Assembly: GCF_038502225.1 (NCBI RefSeq)
Contig: NC_091369.1
Location: 779,001-843,000 of the forward strand
DNA length: 64,000 nt
Direction: 5' to 3'
Source: Cherax quadricarinatus
Lineage: Eukaryota; Arthropoda; Malacostraca; Decapoda; Parastacidae
The translations under genes and the position numbers were made by a program. Under the pieces are notes generated by a model, which was given only the letters and a program-made list of their open reading frames with translations, was not told the origin of the DNA and made no database searches. Below, in pieces: positions 49,855-62,665 of the stretch (position 1 is its first letter; every line of letters starts with the position of its first letter).

Positions 49855-52800
49855 TGAATGGCAGTCACTTCCAGGATGAGTGACAGTCACTCACTCCTAG
49901 GATGAGTGACAGTCACTCCTAGATTGAGTGACAGTCACCCCTAGGATGATTGGCAGTCACTCCTAGGATGATTGGCAGTCACTCCAAGGTTGAGTGACAG
50001 TCACTCCTAGGATGAGTGACAGTCACTCCCAGGATGAGTGACAGTCACTCCTAGGATGAGTGACAGTCACTCCTAGGATGAGTGAGTCACTCCCAGGATG
50101 AGTGACAGTCACTCACTCCTAGGATGAGTGGCAGTCACTCCCAGGATGACAGTCACTCCTAGGATGAGTGGCAGTCACTCCCAGGATGAGTGACAGTCAC
50201 TCCCAGGATGAGTGACAGTCACTGACTCCTAGGATGAGTGACAGTCATTCCCAGGATGAGTGACAGTCACTCCTAGGATGAGTGGCAGTCACTCCCAGGA
50301 TGAGTGACAGTCACTCACTCCTAGGATGAGTGGCAGTCACTCTCAGGATGAGTGGCAGTGACTCCTAGGATGAGTGGCAGTCACTCCTAGATTGAGTGAC
50401 AGTCACTCCTAGGATGAGTGACAGTCACTCCTAGGATGAGTGGCAGTCACTCCCAGGATGAGTGAGTCACTCCTAAGATGAGTGGCAGTCACTCCCAGGA
50501 TGAGTGACAGTCACTCCTAGGATGAGTGGCAGTCACTCCCAGGATGAGTGGCAGTCACTCCTAGATTGAGTGACAGTCACTCCTAGGATGAGTGACAGTC
50601 ACTCCTAGGATGAGTGACAGTCACTCCTAGATTGAGTGACAGTCACTCCTAGGATGAGTGGCAGTCACTCCTAGGATGAGTGGCAGTGACTCCTAGGATG
50701 AGTGACAGTCACTCCTAGATTGAGTGACAGTCACTCCTAGGATGATTGGCAGTCACTCCTAGGATGAGTGGCAGTCACTCCCAGGTTGAGTGACAGTCAC
50801 TCCTAGAATGAGTGGCAGTCACTCCCAGGATGAGTGACAGTCACTCCTAGGATGAGTGACAGTCATTCCTAGGATGAGTGACAGTCACTCCCAGGATGAG
50901 TGACAGTCACTCCTAGGATGAGTGAAAGTCACTCCTAGGATGAGTGAGTCACTCCTAGGATGAGTGACAGTCACTCCCAGGATGAGTGACAGTCACTCCT
51001 AGGATGAGTGGCAGTCACTCCTAGGATGAGTGGCAGTCACTCCCAGGATGAGTGACAGTCACTCCTAGGATGAGTGACAGTCACTCCCAGGATGAGTGAC
51101 AGTCACTCCTAGGATGAGTGACAGTCACTCCCAGGATGAGTGGCAGTCACTCCTAGGATGAGTGGCAGTCACTCCCAGGATGAGTGACAGTTACTCCTAG
51201 GATGAGTGGCAGTCACTCCCAGGATGAGTGGCAGTCACTCCTAGGATGAGTGACGGTCACTCCCAGGATGAGTGACAGTCACTCCTAGGATGAGTGACAG
51301 TCACTCCTAGGATGAGTGACAGTCACTCCTAGGATGAGTGAGTCACTCCTAGGGTGAGTGACAGTCACTCCTAGGATGAGTGAGTCACTCCTAGGGTGAG
51401 TGACAGTCACTCCTAGGATGAGTGACAGTCATTCCTAGGATAAGTGACAGTCACTCCTAGGATGAGTGGCAGTCACTCCTAGGATGAGTGGCAGTCACTC
51501 CCAGGATGAGTGACAGTCACTCCTAGGATGAGTGACAGTCACTCCCAGGATGAGTGATAGTCACTCCTAGGATGAGTGACAGTCACTTTCAGGATGAGTG
51601 ACAGTCACTCCTAGGATGAGTGACAGTCACTCCCAGGATGAGTGACAGTCACTCCTAGGATAAGTGGCAGTCACTCCTAGGATGAGTGGCAGTCACTCCC
51701 AGGATGAGTGACAGTCACTCACTCCTAGGATGAGTGGCAATCACTCCCAGGATGAGTGACAGTCACTCACTCCTAGGATGAGTGGCAATCACTCCCAGGA
51801 TGAGTGACAGTCACTCCTAGGATGAGTGGCAGTCACTCCCAGGATGAATGGCAGTCACTCCTAGGATGAGTGACAGTCACTCCTAGGATGAGTGACAGTC
51901 ACTCCTAGGGTGAGTGACAGTCACTCCTAGGATGAATGACAGTCACTCCTAGGATGAGTGAGTCACTCCTAGGATGAGTGGCAGTTACTCCCAGGATGAG
52001 TGACAGTCACTCCTAGGATGAGTGACAGTCACTCCTAGGATGAGTGGCAGTCACTCCCAGGATGAGTGACAGTCACTCCTAGGATGAGTGGCAGTCACTC
52101 CCAGGATGAGTGGCAGTCACTCCTAGGATGAGTGGCAGTCACTCCCAGGATGAGTGACAGTCACTCATAGGATGAGTGACAGTCACTCCCAGGATGAGTG
52201 ACAGTCACTCCTAGGATAAGTGGCAGTCACTCCTAGGATGAGTGGCAGTCACTCCCAGGATGAGTGACAGTCACTCCTAGGATTAGTGGCAGTCACTCCC
52301 AGGATGAGTGACAGTCACTCCTAGGGTGAGTGACAGTCACTCCTAGGATGAGTGACAGTCACTCCTAGGATGAGTGACAGTCACTCCCAGGATGAGTGAC
52401 AGTCACTCCTAGGATGAGTGACAGTCACTCCTAGGATGAGTGACAGTCACTCCTAGGATGAGTGAGTCACTCCTAGGGTGAGTGACAGTCACTCCTAGGA
52501 TGAGTGAGTCACTCCTAGGGTGAGTGACAGTCACTCCTAGGATGAGTGACAGTCATTCCTAGGATAAGTGACAGTCACTCCTAGGATGAGTGGCAGTCAC
52601 TCCTAGGATGAGTGGCAGTCACTCCCAGGATGAGTGACAGTCACTCCTAGGATGAGTGACAGTCACTCCCAGGATGAGTGATAGTCACTCCTAGGATGAG
52701 TGACAGTCACTTTCAGGATGAGTGACAGTCACTCCTAGGATGAGTGACAGTCACTCCCAGGATGAGTGACAGTCACTCCTAGGATAAGTGGCAGTCACTC

Positions 52801-54048
52801 CTAGGATGAGTGGCAGTCACTCCCAGGATGAGTGACAGTCACTCACTCCTAGGATGAGTGGCAATCACTCCCAGGATGAGTGACAGTCACTCACTCCTAG
52901 GATGAGTGGCAATCACTCCCAGGATGAGTGACAGTCACTCCTAGGATGAGTGGCAGTCACTCCCAGGATGAATGGCAGTCACTCCTAGGATGAGTGACAG
53001 TCACTCCTAGGATGAGTGACAGTCACTCCTAGGGTGAGTGACAGTCACTCCTAGGATGAATGACAGTCACTCCTAGGATGAGTGAGTCACTCCTAGGATG
53101 AGTGGCAGTTACTCCCAGGATGAGTGACAGTCACTCCTAGGATGAGTGACAGTCACTCCTAGGATGAGTGGCAGTCACTCCCAGGATGAGTGACAGTCAC
53201 TCCTAGGATGAGTGGCAGTCACTCCCAGGATGAGTGGCAGTCACTCCTAGGATGAGTGGCAGTCACTCCCAGGATGAGTGACAGTCACTCATAGGATGAG
53301 TGACAGTCACTCCCAGGATGAGTGACAGTCACTCCTAGGATGAGTGACAGTCACTCCTAGGATGAGTGACAGTCACTCCCAGGATGAGTGACAGTCACTC
53401 CTAGGATTAGTGGCAGTCACTCCCAGGATGAGTGGCAGTCACTCCTAGGATGAGTGACAGTCACTCCCAGGATGAGTGACAGTCACTCCTAGGATGAGTG
53501 ACAGTCACTCCCAGGATGAGTGACAGTCACTCCTAGGATGAGTGACAGTCACTCCTAGGATGAGTGACAGTCACTCCTAGGATGAGTGACAGTCACTCCT
53601 AGGGTGAGTGACAGTCACTCCTAGGATGAGTGACAGTCACTCCCAGGATGAGTGACAGTCACTCTTAGGATGAGTGACAATCACTCCTAGGATGAGTGAC
53701 AGTCACTCCTAGGATGAGTGAGTCACTCCTAGGATGACTGACAGTCACTCCTAGGATGAGTGACAGTCACTCCTAGGATGAGTGACAGTCACTCCTAGGA
53801 TGACTGACAGTCACTCTTAGGATGACTGAGTCACTCTTAGGATGACTGACAGTCACTCCTAGGATGACTGAGTCACTCCTAGGATGAGTGACAGTCACTC
53901 CTACGATGAGTGACAGTCACTCCTAGGATGAGTGACAGTCACTCCTAGGATGAGTGACAGTCACTCCTAGGATGAGTGACAGTCACTCCTAGGATGACTG
54001 ACAGTCACTCCTAGGATGAGTGACAGTTACTCCTAGGATGAGTGACAG
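49855..54048. repeat. 22-bp minisatellite with 1124-bp higher-order repeat
   Basis: About 190 units of 22 bp (TCCTAGGATGAGTGACAGTC, AC), varying as CCCAGG/CCTAGG and GTGGCAG/GTGACAG; some units are 18 bp (GAGTGAGTCAC) or 26 bp (CACTCACTCC). GTGACAGTCAC and CTCCTAGG are both near-palindromic. Rare markers recur exactly 1124 bp apart (for example CACTTTCAGG, ACTCATAGG, GATTAGTGG). Confidence 0.97.
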
Positions 54049-54149
54049 GTCAATAAACTAACTCCAGAGGGCAAATGAAATCATCTGCCAAGTATCTGTG
54101 TCATTAACACTCAGGAATTTGTTTACCGTGCACTGACGACTTAGAGGTC

Positions 54150-54450
54150 TGACGACTCTGGATATTCTACACGGATTTGTTGACGACCCTGGTTATGTTA
54201 CACGGATTTGTTAACGACCCTGGTTATGCTACACGGATTTGTTGACGACCCTGGTTATGCTACACGGATTTGTTGACGACCCTGGTTATGTTACACGGAT
54301 TTGTTAACGACTCTGGTTATGCTACATGGATTTGTTGACGACCCTGGGTATGATTCACGGATTTGTCGATGACCCTCGTTATGCTACACGGATTTGTTGA
54401 CGACTCTGGTTATGCTACACGGATTTGTTGACGACCCTGGGTAACCCTGG
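54150..54450. repeat. 31-bp minisatellite
   Basis: About 9 units of 31 bp (TTGTTGACGACCCTGGTTAT, GCTACACGGAT). Variants: GTTAACGACTCTGG, TGGGTATGATTCACGG. Followed by three 17-bp units TTCGCTGACTGCGGA at about 54,512-54,553. Confidence 0.94.
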
Positions 54451-54714
54451 ATATGCTACCTGGTAATTGTTGACGTATAGGATTTGCTGTCTCATATTCC
54501 CTGACGACGTCGAATTCGCTGACTGCGGATTCGCTGACTGCGGATTCGCTGACAGTTGTATTCGCATTTACACTCAAACATAGAACTTTCTTTCCACTGA
54601 GAGTGACGTCACGAGTCCTTGTACGACTTGTTTCACCAAGGCTAGAGTGAACAATCAAGTACATGAGTGTACACTGACTTCTCTTAGTCATGCAATGAAA
54701 GAAGTCATGTACAC

Positions 54715-55372
54715 TTAAGAGTGACTTTTGGTACTTGTGGATGAAACTGTGTTTAGCAGTGACTTTGGTACTTGTGGATGAAGTTGTTGGTTTAGGAGTG
54801 ACTTTGGTACTTGTGGATGAAGCTGTTGGTTTAGGAGTGACTTTGGTACTTGTGGATGAAGTTGTTGGTTTAGCAGTGACTTTGGTACTTGTGGATGAAG
54901 TTGTTGGTTTAGGAGTGACTTTGGTACTTGTGGATGAAGCTGTTGGTTTAGGAGTGACTTTGGTACTTGTGGATGAAGCTGTTGGTTTAGGAGTGACTTT
55001 GGTACTTGTGGATGAAGTTGTTGGTTTAGCAGTGACTTTGGTACTTGTGGATGAAGTTGTTGGTTTAGGAGTGACTTTGGTACTTGTGGATGAAGCTGTT
55101 GGTTTAGGAGTGACTTTGGTACTTGTGGATGAAGCTGTTGGTTTAAGAGTGACTTTGGTACTTGTGGATGAAGCTGTTGGTTTAAGAGTGACTTTGGTAC
55201 TTGTGGATGAAGCTGTTGGTTTAGGAGTGACTTTGGTACTTGTGGATGAAGCTGTTGGTTTAGGAGTGACTTTGGTACTTGTGGATGAAGCTGTTGGTTT
55301 AGGAGTGACTTTGGTACTTGTGGATGAAGCTGTTGGTTTAGGAGTGACTTTGGTACTTGTGGATGAAGCTAC
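54715..55372. repeat. 39-bp minisatellite
   Basis: About 17 units of 39 bp (GTGACTTTGGTACTTGTGGA, TGAAGCTGTTGGTTTAGGA). GAAGTT/GAAGCT and TTTAGGAG/TTTAGCAG/TTTAAGAG variants form a recurring pattern. A 13-residue reading (VTLVLVDEAVGLG) is open over 227 codons, but nothing indicates expression. Confidence 0.96.
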
Positions 55373-55384
55373 ATTATGTCAAGA

Positions 55385-55545
55385 GTGGATTTCCTGCTCT
55401 ATTTCTGCAACATTGTAAGCTTCTGGTGATATGTTGATTGCAGCACGAAAGACCTAGAGCTATCATTCAACTGCCCATGTGGTTTTTTTGGCATCTTTTA
55501 TCACTCATTCGCGATTATTGCATAACCTGTATCTATGTATATAAT
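55385..55545 (+). mobile_element. Penelope-type terminal repeat, family C, copy 2
   Basis: TTTCTGCAACATTGTAAGC, CTGGTGATATGTTGATTGCA, CACGAAAGACCTAGAGCTAT, CATTCAACTGCCC and TTTTATCACTCATTCGCGAT, TATTGC match 39,190-39,350. The hammerhead-like core is CTGGTGA here instead of CTGATGA. Confidence 0.45.
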
Positions 55546-55671
55546 TTATATAATTTAGGAATTAAAAAAATAATATATATGAGAGCAAGTAGCTCAAATT
55601 TTTAGGAATCTGCGTGAACTTTTTTTTTCATAGGATGTAAAAAATGCAAAGTATATCAAGAGTATAATGGT

Positions 55672-58600
55672 TACTGTGACCAGGAGGACTGGTGTTGTGA
55701 CCAGGAGGACTGGTGTTGTGACCAGGAGGACTGGTGTTGTGACCAGGAGGACTGGTGTTGTGACCAGGACTGGTGTTGTGACCAGGAGGACTGGTGTTGT
55801 GACCAGGAGGACTGGTGTTGTGACCAGGACTGGTGTTGTGACCAGGACTGGTGTTGTGACCAGGAGGACTGGTGTTGTGACCAGGAGGACTGGTGTTGTG
55901 ACCAGGACTGGTGTTGTGACCAGGAGGACTGGTGTTGTGACCAGGACTGGTGTTGTGACCAGGACTGGTGTTGTGACCAGGAGGACTGGTGTTGTGACCA
56001 GGAGGACTGGTGTTGTGACCAGGAGGGCTGGTGTTGTGACCAGGACTGGTGTTGTGACCAGGAGGACTGGTGTTGTGACCAGGAGGACTGGTGTTGTGAC
56101 CAGGAGGGCTGGTGTTGTGACCAGGAGGACTGGTGTTGTGACCAGGAGGACTGGTGTTGTGACCAGGAGGACTGGTGTTGTGACCAGGAGGACTGGTGTT
56201 GTGACCAGGAGGACTGGTGTTGTGACCAGGAGGGTTGGTGTTGTGACCAGGAGGGCTGGTGTTGTGACCAGGAGGACTGGTGTTGTGACCAGGAGGGTTG
56301 GTGTTGTGACCAGGAGGACTGGTGTTGTGACCAGGAGGGCTGGTGTTGTGACCAGGAGGACTGGTGTTGTGACCAGGAGGACTGGTGTTGTGACCAGGAG
56401 GGCTGGTGTTGTGACCAGGAGGACTGGTGTTGTGACCAGGAGGGCTGGTGTTGTGACCAGGAGGGCTGGTGTTGTGACCAGGAGGACTGGTGTTGTGACC
56501 AGGAGGACTGGTGTTGTGACCAGGAGGGCTGGTGTTGTGACCAGGAGGACTGGTGTTGTGACCAGGAGGACTGGTGTTGTGACCAGGAGGACTGGTGTTG
56601 TGACCAGGAGGGCTGGTGTTGTGACCAGGAGGGCTGGTGTTGTGACCAGGAGGACTGGTGTTGTGACCAGGAGGACTGGTGTTGTGACCAGGAGGACTGG
56701 TGTTGTGACCAGGAGGGTTGGTGTTGTGACCAGGAGGGCTGGTGTTGTGACCAGGAGGACTGGTGTTGTAACCAGGAGGACTGGTGTTGTGACCAGGAGG
56801 ACTGGTGTTGTGACCAGGAGGACTGGTGTTGTGACCAGGAGGGATGGTGTTGTGACCAGGAGGGCTGGTGTTGTGACCAGGAGGACTGGTGTTGTGACCA
56901 GGAGGACTGGTGTTGTGACCAGGAGGACTGGTGTTGTGACCAGGAGGACTGGTGTTGTGACCAGGAGGGTTGGTGTTGTGACCAGGAGGGCTGGTGTTGT
57001 GACCAGGAGGGCTGGTGTTGTGACCAGGAGGGCTGGTGTTGTGACCAGGAGGACTGGTGTTGTGACCAGGAGGACTGGTGTTGTGACCAGGAGGACTGGT
57101 GTTGTGACCAGGAGGACTGGTGTTGTGACCAGGAGGGTTGGTGTTGTGACCAGGAGGGCTGGTGTTGTGACCAGGAGGACTGGTGTTGTGACCAGGAGGA
57201 CTGGTGTTGTGACCAGGAGGACTGGTGTTGTGACCAGGAGGGTTGGTGTTGTGACCAGGAGGGCTGGTGTTGTGACCAGGAGGACTAGTGTTGTGACCAG
57301 GAGGACTGGTGTTGTGACCAGGAGGACTGGTGTTGTGACCAGGAGGACTGGTGTTGTGACCAGGAGGACTGGTGTTGTGACCAGGAGGACTGGTGTTGTG
57401 ACCAGGAGGGTTGGTGTTGTGACCAGGAGGGCTGGTGTTGTGACCAGGAGGACTGGTGTTGTGACCAGGAGGACTGGTGTTGTGACCAGGAGGACTGGTG
57501 TTGTGACCAGGAGGACTGGTGTTGTGACCAGGAGGGTTGGTGTTGTGACCAGGAGGGCTGGTGTTGTGACCAGGAGGACTGGTGTTGTGACCAGGAGGAC
57601 TGGTGTTGTGACCAGGAGGACTGGTGTTGTGACCAGGAGGACTGGTGTTGTGACCAGGAGGACTGGTGTTGTGACCAGGAGGGTTGGTGTTGTGACCAGG
57701 AGGGCTGGTGTTGTGACCAGGAGGGCTGGTGTTGTGACCATGAGGGCTGGTGTTGTGACCAGGAGGACTGGTGTTTTGACCAGGAGGACTGGTGTTGTGA
57801 CCAGGACTGGTGTTATGACCAGGAGGACTGGTGTTGTGACCAGGAGGGTTGGTGTTGTGACCAGGAGGGCTGGTGTTGTGACCAGGAGGACTGGTGTTGT
57901 GACCAGGAGGACTGGTGTTGTGACCAGGAGGACTGGTGTTGTGACCAGGAGGACTGGTGTTGTGACCAGGAGGGTTGGTGTTGTGACCAGGAGGGCTGGT
58001 GTTGTGACCAGGAGGACTGGTGTTGTGACCAGGAGGACTGGTGTTGTGACCAGGAGGACTGGTGTTGTGACCAGGAGGACTGGTGTGACCAGGAGGACTG
58101 GTGTTGTGACCAGGAGGGTTGGTGTTGTGACCAGGAGGGCTGGTGTTGTGACCAGGAGGGCTGGTGTTGTGACCAGGACTGGTGTTGTGACCAGGAGGGC
58201 TGGTGTTGTGACCAGGAGGGCTGGTGTTGTGACCAGGAGGGCTGGTGTTGTGACCAGGAGGACTGGTGTTGTGACCAGGAGGGTTGGTGTTGTGACCAGG
58301 AGGACTGGTGTTGTGACCAGGAGGACTGGTGTTGTGACCAGGAGGACTGGTGTTGTGACCAGGAGGACTGGTGTTGTGACCAGGACTGGTGTTGTGACCA
58401 GGAGGGTTGGTGTTGTGACCAGGAGGGCTGGTGTTGTGACCAGGAGGGCTGGTGTTGTGACCAGGAGGGCTGGTGTTGTGACCAGGAGGACTGGTGTTGT
58501 GACCAGGAGGGCTGGTGTTGTGACCAGGAGGACTGGTGTTGTGACCAGGAGGGCTGGTGTTGTGACCAGGAGGACTGGTGTTGTGACCAGGAGGACTGGT

Positions 58601-60945
58601 GTTGTGACCAGGAGGGCTGGTGTTGTGACCAGGAGGACTGGTGTTGTGACCAGGAGGGCTGGTGTTGTGACCAGGAGGGCTGGTGTTGTGACCAGGAGGA
58701 CTGGTGTTGTGACCAGGAGGACTGGTGTTGTGACCAGGAGGGCTGGTGTTGTGACCAGGACTGGTGTTGTGACCAGGAGGATTGGTGTTGTGACCAGGAG
58801 GACTGGTGTTGTGACCAGGAGGGCTGGTGTTGTGACCAGGAGGGCTGGTGTTGTGACCAGGAGGACTGGTGTTGTGACCAGGAGGACTGGTGTTGTGACC
58901 AGGAGGACTGGTGTTGTGACCAGGAGGGTTGGTGTTGTGACCAGGAGGGCTGGTGTTGTGACCAGGAGGACTGGTGTTGTAACCAGGAGGACTGGTGTTG
59001 TGACCAGGAGGACTGGTGTTGTGACCAGGAGGACTGGTGTTGTGACCAGGAGGGTTGGTGTTGTGACCAGGAGGGCTGGTGTTGTGACCAGGAGGACTGG
59101 TGTTGTGACCAGGAGGACTGGTGTTGTGACCAGGAGGACTGGTGTTGTGACCAGGAGGACTGGTGTTGTGACCAGGAGGGTTGGTGTTGTGACCAGGAGG
59201 GCTGGTGTTGTGACCAGGAGGGCTGGTGTTGTGACCAGGAGGGCTGGTGTTGTGACCAGGAGGACTGGTGTTGTGACCAGGAGGACTGGTGTTGTGACCA
59301 GGAGGACTGGTGTTGTGACCAGGAGGACTGGTGTTGTGACCAGGAGGGTTGGTGTTGTGACCAGGAGGGCTGGTGTTGTCACCAGGAGGACTGGTGTTGT
59401 GACCAGGAGGACTGGTGTTGTGACCAGGAGGACTGGTGTTGTGACCAGGAGGGTTGGTGTTGTGACCAGGAGGGCTGGTGTTGTGACCAGGAGGACTAGT
59501 GTTGTGACCAGGAGGACTGGTGTTGTGACCAGGAGGACTGGTGTTGTGACCAGGAGGACTGGTGTTGTGACCAGGAGGACTGGTGTTGTGACCAGGAGGA
59601 CTGGTGTTGTGACCAGGAGGGTTGGTGTTGTGACCAGGAGGGCTGGTGTTGTGACCAGGAGGACTGGTGTTGTGACCAGGAGGACTGGTGTTGTGACCAG
59701 GAGGACTGGTGTTGTGACCAGGAGGACTGGTGTTGTGACCAGGAGGGTTGGTGTTGTGACCAGGAGGGCTGGTGTTGTGACCAGGAGGACTGGTGTTGTG
59801 ACCAGGAGGACTGGTGTTGTGACCAGGAGGACTGGTGTTGTGACCAGGAGGACTGGTGTTGTGACCAGGAGGACTGGTGTTGTGACCAGGAGGGTTGGTG
59901 TTGTGACCAGGAGGGCTGGTGTTGTGACCAGGAGGGCTGGTGTTGTGACCAGGAGGGCTGGTGTTGTGACCAGGAGGACTGGTGTTTTGACCAGGAGGAC
60001 TGGTGTTGTGACCAGGACTGGTGTTATGACCAGGAGGACTGGTGTTGTGACCAGGAGGGTTGGTGTTGTGACCAGGAGGGCTGGTGTTGTGACCAGGAGG
60101 ACTGGTGTTGTGACCAGGAGGACTTATGTTGTGACCAGGAGGACTGGTGTTGTGACCAGGAGGACTGGTGTTGTGACCAGGAGGGTTGGTGTTGTGACCA
60201 GGAGGGCTGGTGTTGTGACCAGGAGGACTGGTGTTGTGACCAGGAGGACTGGTGTTGTGACCAGGAGGACTGGTGTTGTGACCAGGAGGACTGGTGTGAC
60301 CAGGAGGACTGGTGTTGTGACCAGGAGGGTTGGTGTTGTGACCAGGAGGGCTGGTGTTGTGACCAGGAGGGCTGGTGTTGTGACCAGGACTGGTGTTGTG
60401 ACCAGGAGGGCTGGTGTTGTGACCAGGAGGGCTGGTGTTGTGACCAGGAGGGCTGGTGTTGTGACCAGGACTGGTGTTGTGACCAGGAGGGTTGGTGTTG
60501 TGACCAGGAGGACTGGTGTTGTGACCAGGAGGACTGGTGTTGTGACCAGGAGGACTGGTGTTGTGACCAGGAGGACTGGTGTTGTGACCAGGACTGGTGT
60601 TGTGACCAGGAGGGTTGGTGTTGTGACCAGGAGGGCTGGTGTTGTGACCAGGAGGGCTGGTGTTGTGACCAGGAGGACTGGTGTTGTGACCAGGAGGGCT
60701 GGTGTTGTGACCAGGAGGGCTGGTGTTGTGACCAGGAGGGCTGGTGTTGTGACCAGGAGGGCTGGTGTTGTGACCAGGAGGGCTGGTGTTGTGACCAGGA
60801 GGGCTGGTGTTGTGACCAGGAGGACTGGTGTTGTGACCAGGAGGACTGGTGTTGTGACCAGGAGGGCTGGTGTTGTGACCAGGAGGGCTGGTGTTGTGAC
60901 CAGGAGGGCTGGTGTTGTGGCCAGGAGAGCTGGTGTTGTGACCAG
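55672..60945. repeat. 21-bp minisatellite, main block, with 2211-bp higher-order repeat
   Basis: About 250 units of 21 bp (GACCAGGAGGACTGGTGTTG, T) with subtypes GGACTGG, GGGCTGG and GGGTTGG, and 15-bp units lacking GAGGAC. All six reading frames are largely open (VVTRRTG forward; PPGHNTS and LLVTTPV reverse) because 21 is a multiple of three and the unit has no stop. I do not annotate proteins. Rare variants recur exactly 2211 bp apart. Confidence 0.97.
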
Positions 60946-62069
60946 GTCTGATGTGACCAGGAGGGCTGGTGTTGTGACCAGGTCTCATGTGATCAGGAGG
61001 GCTGGTGTGAGACCAGGAGGCCTGATGTAAGCCCAGGAGGCTTGGTGTGAGACCAGGAGGGCTGGTGTGGGACCAGGAGGGCTGGTGTGAGACCAGGAGG
61101 GCTGGTGTGGAACCAGGAAGGCTGATGTGGGACCAGGAGGGCTGGTGTGGAACCAGGAGGGCTGATGTGCGACCAGGAGGGCTGGTGTGGGACCAGGAGA
61201 CCTGATGTAAGCCCAGGAGGCTTGGTGTGAGACCAGGAGGGCTGGTGTGTGACCAGGAGGGCTGGTGTTGTGACCAGGTCTGATGTGACCAGGAGGGCTG
61301 GTGTTGTGACCAGGTCTCATGTGATCAGGAGGGCTGGTGTGAGACCAGGAGGCCTGATGTAAGCCCAGGAGGCTTGGTGTGAGACCAGGAGGGCTGGTGT
61401 GGGACCAGGAGGGCTGGTGTGAGACCAGGAGGGCTGGTGTGGAACCATGAAGGCTGATGTGGGACCAGGAGGGCTGGTGTGGGACCAGGAGGGCTGGTGT
61501 GCGACCAGGAGGGCTGGTGTGGGACCAGGAGACCTGATGTAAGCCCAGGAGGCTTAGTGTGAGACCAGGAGGGCTGGTGTGTGACCAGGAGGGCTGGTGT
61601 GGGACCAGGAGGGCTGGTGTGAGACCAGGAGGGCTGGTGTGGGACCAGGAGGGCTGGTGTGAGACCAGGAGGGCTGGTGTGAGACCAGGAGGGGTGGTGT
61701 GGGACCAGGAGGGCTGGTGTGGGACCAGGAGGGCTGGTGTGGGACCAGGAGGGCTGGTGTGGGACCAGGAGGGCTGGTGTGGGGCCAGGAGGGCTGGTGT
61801 GAGACCAGGATCGCTGGTGTGGGACCAGGAGGGCTGGTGTGAGACCAGGAGGGCTGGTGTGAGACCAGGAGGGCTGGTGTGGGACCAGGAGGGCTGGTGT
61901 GAGACCAGGAGGGCTGGTGTGGGACCAGGAGGGCTGGTGTGGGACCAGGAGGGCTGGTGTGAGACCAGGAGGGCTGGTGTGAGACCAGGAGGGCTGGTGT
62001 GAGACCAGGAGGGCTGGTGTGGGACCAGGAGGGCTGGTGTGAGACCAGGAGGGCTGGTGTGGGACCAGG
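60946..62069. repeat. 20-bp variant block of the same minisatellite
   Basis: Units change to 20 bp (GTGTGAGACCAGGAGGGCTG and GTGTGGGACC variants). Marker units GATGTAAGCCCAGGAGGCTT occur near 61,024, 61,208, 61,358 and 61,541. The 21-bp form resurfaces briefly near 61,266. Confidence 0.95.
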
Positions 62070-62665
62070 AGGGTTGGTGTTGTGACCAGGAGGACTGGTG
62101 TTGTGACCAGGAGGGTTGGTGTTGTGACCAGGAGGGCTGGTATTGTGACCAGGAGGGCTGGTGTTGTGACCAGGAGACTCGGTGTTGTGACCAGGAGGGC
62201 TGGTGTTGTGACCAGGAGGACTGGTGTTGTGACCAGGAGGGCTGGTGTTGTGACCAGGAGGGCTGGTGTTGTGACCAGGAGGACTGGTGTTGTGACCAGG
62301 AGGGCTGGTGTTGTGACCAGGAGGGCTGGTGTTGTGACTAGGAGGGCTGGTGTTGTGACCAGGAGGGCTGGTGTTGTGACCAGGAGGACTGGTGCTGTGA
62401 CCAGGACTGGTGTTGTGACCAGGAGGGCTGGTGTTGTGACCAGGAGGGCTGGTGTTGTGACCAGGAGGGCTGGTGTTGTGACCAGTAGGACTGGTGTTGT
62501 GACCAGGAGGGCTGGTGTTGTGACCAGGAGGAGTGGTGTTGTGACCAGGACGGCTGGTGTTGTGACCAGGAGGGCTGGTGTTGTGACCAGGAGGGCTGGT
62601 GTGACCAGGTCTGATGTGACCAGGAGGGCTGGTGTTGTGACCAGGTCTGATGTGGTGATCAGGAG
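62070..62665. repeat. 21-bp block, second
   Basis: Returns to GTTGTGACCAGGAGGGCTGG units of 21 bp, mostly the GGGCTGG subtype, closing with the GACCAGGTCTGATGTG transition also seen at 60,941 and 61,273. Confidence 0.95.

Noticed and set aside
54735..55418. 227-codon hydrophobic repeat protein (VTLVLVDEAVGLG)
   Set aside because: Translation of a 39-bp minisatellite. The unit length explains the open frame. No signal peptide, exon or termination context stands out.
55667..61030. Open frames of more than 1700 codons on both strands
   Set aside because: The 21-bp unit has no stop in most frames and is a multiple of three. Simultaneous opening in several frames and loss at the 20-bp block mean that no single frame is supported as a gene.
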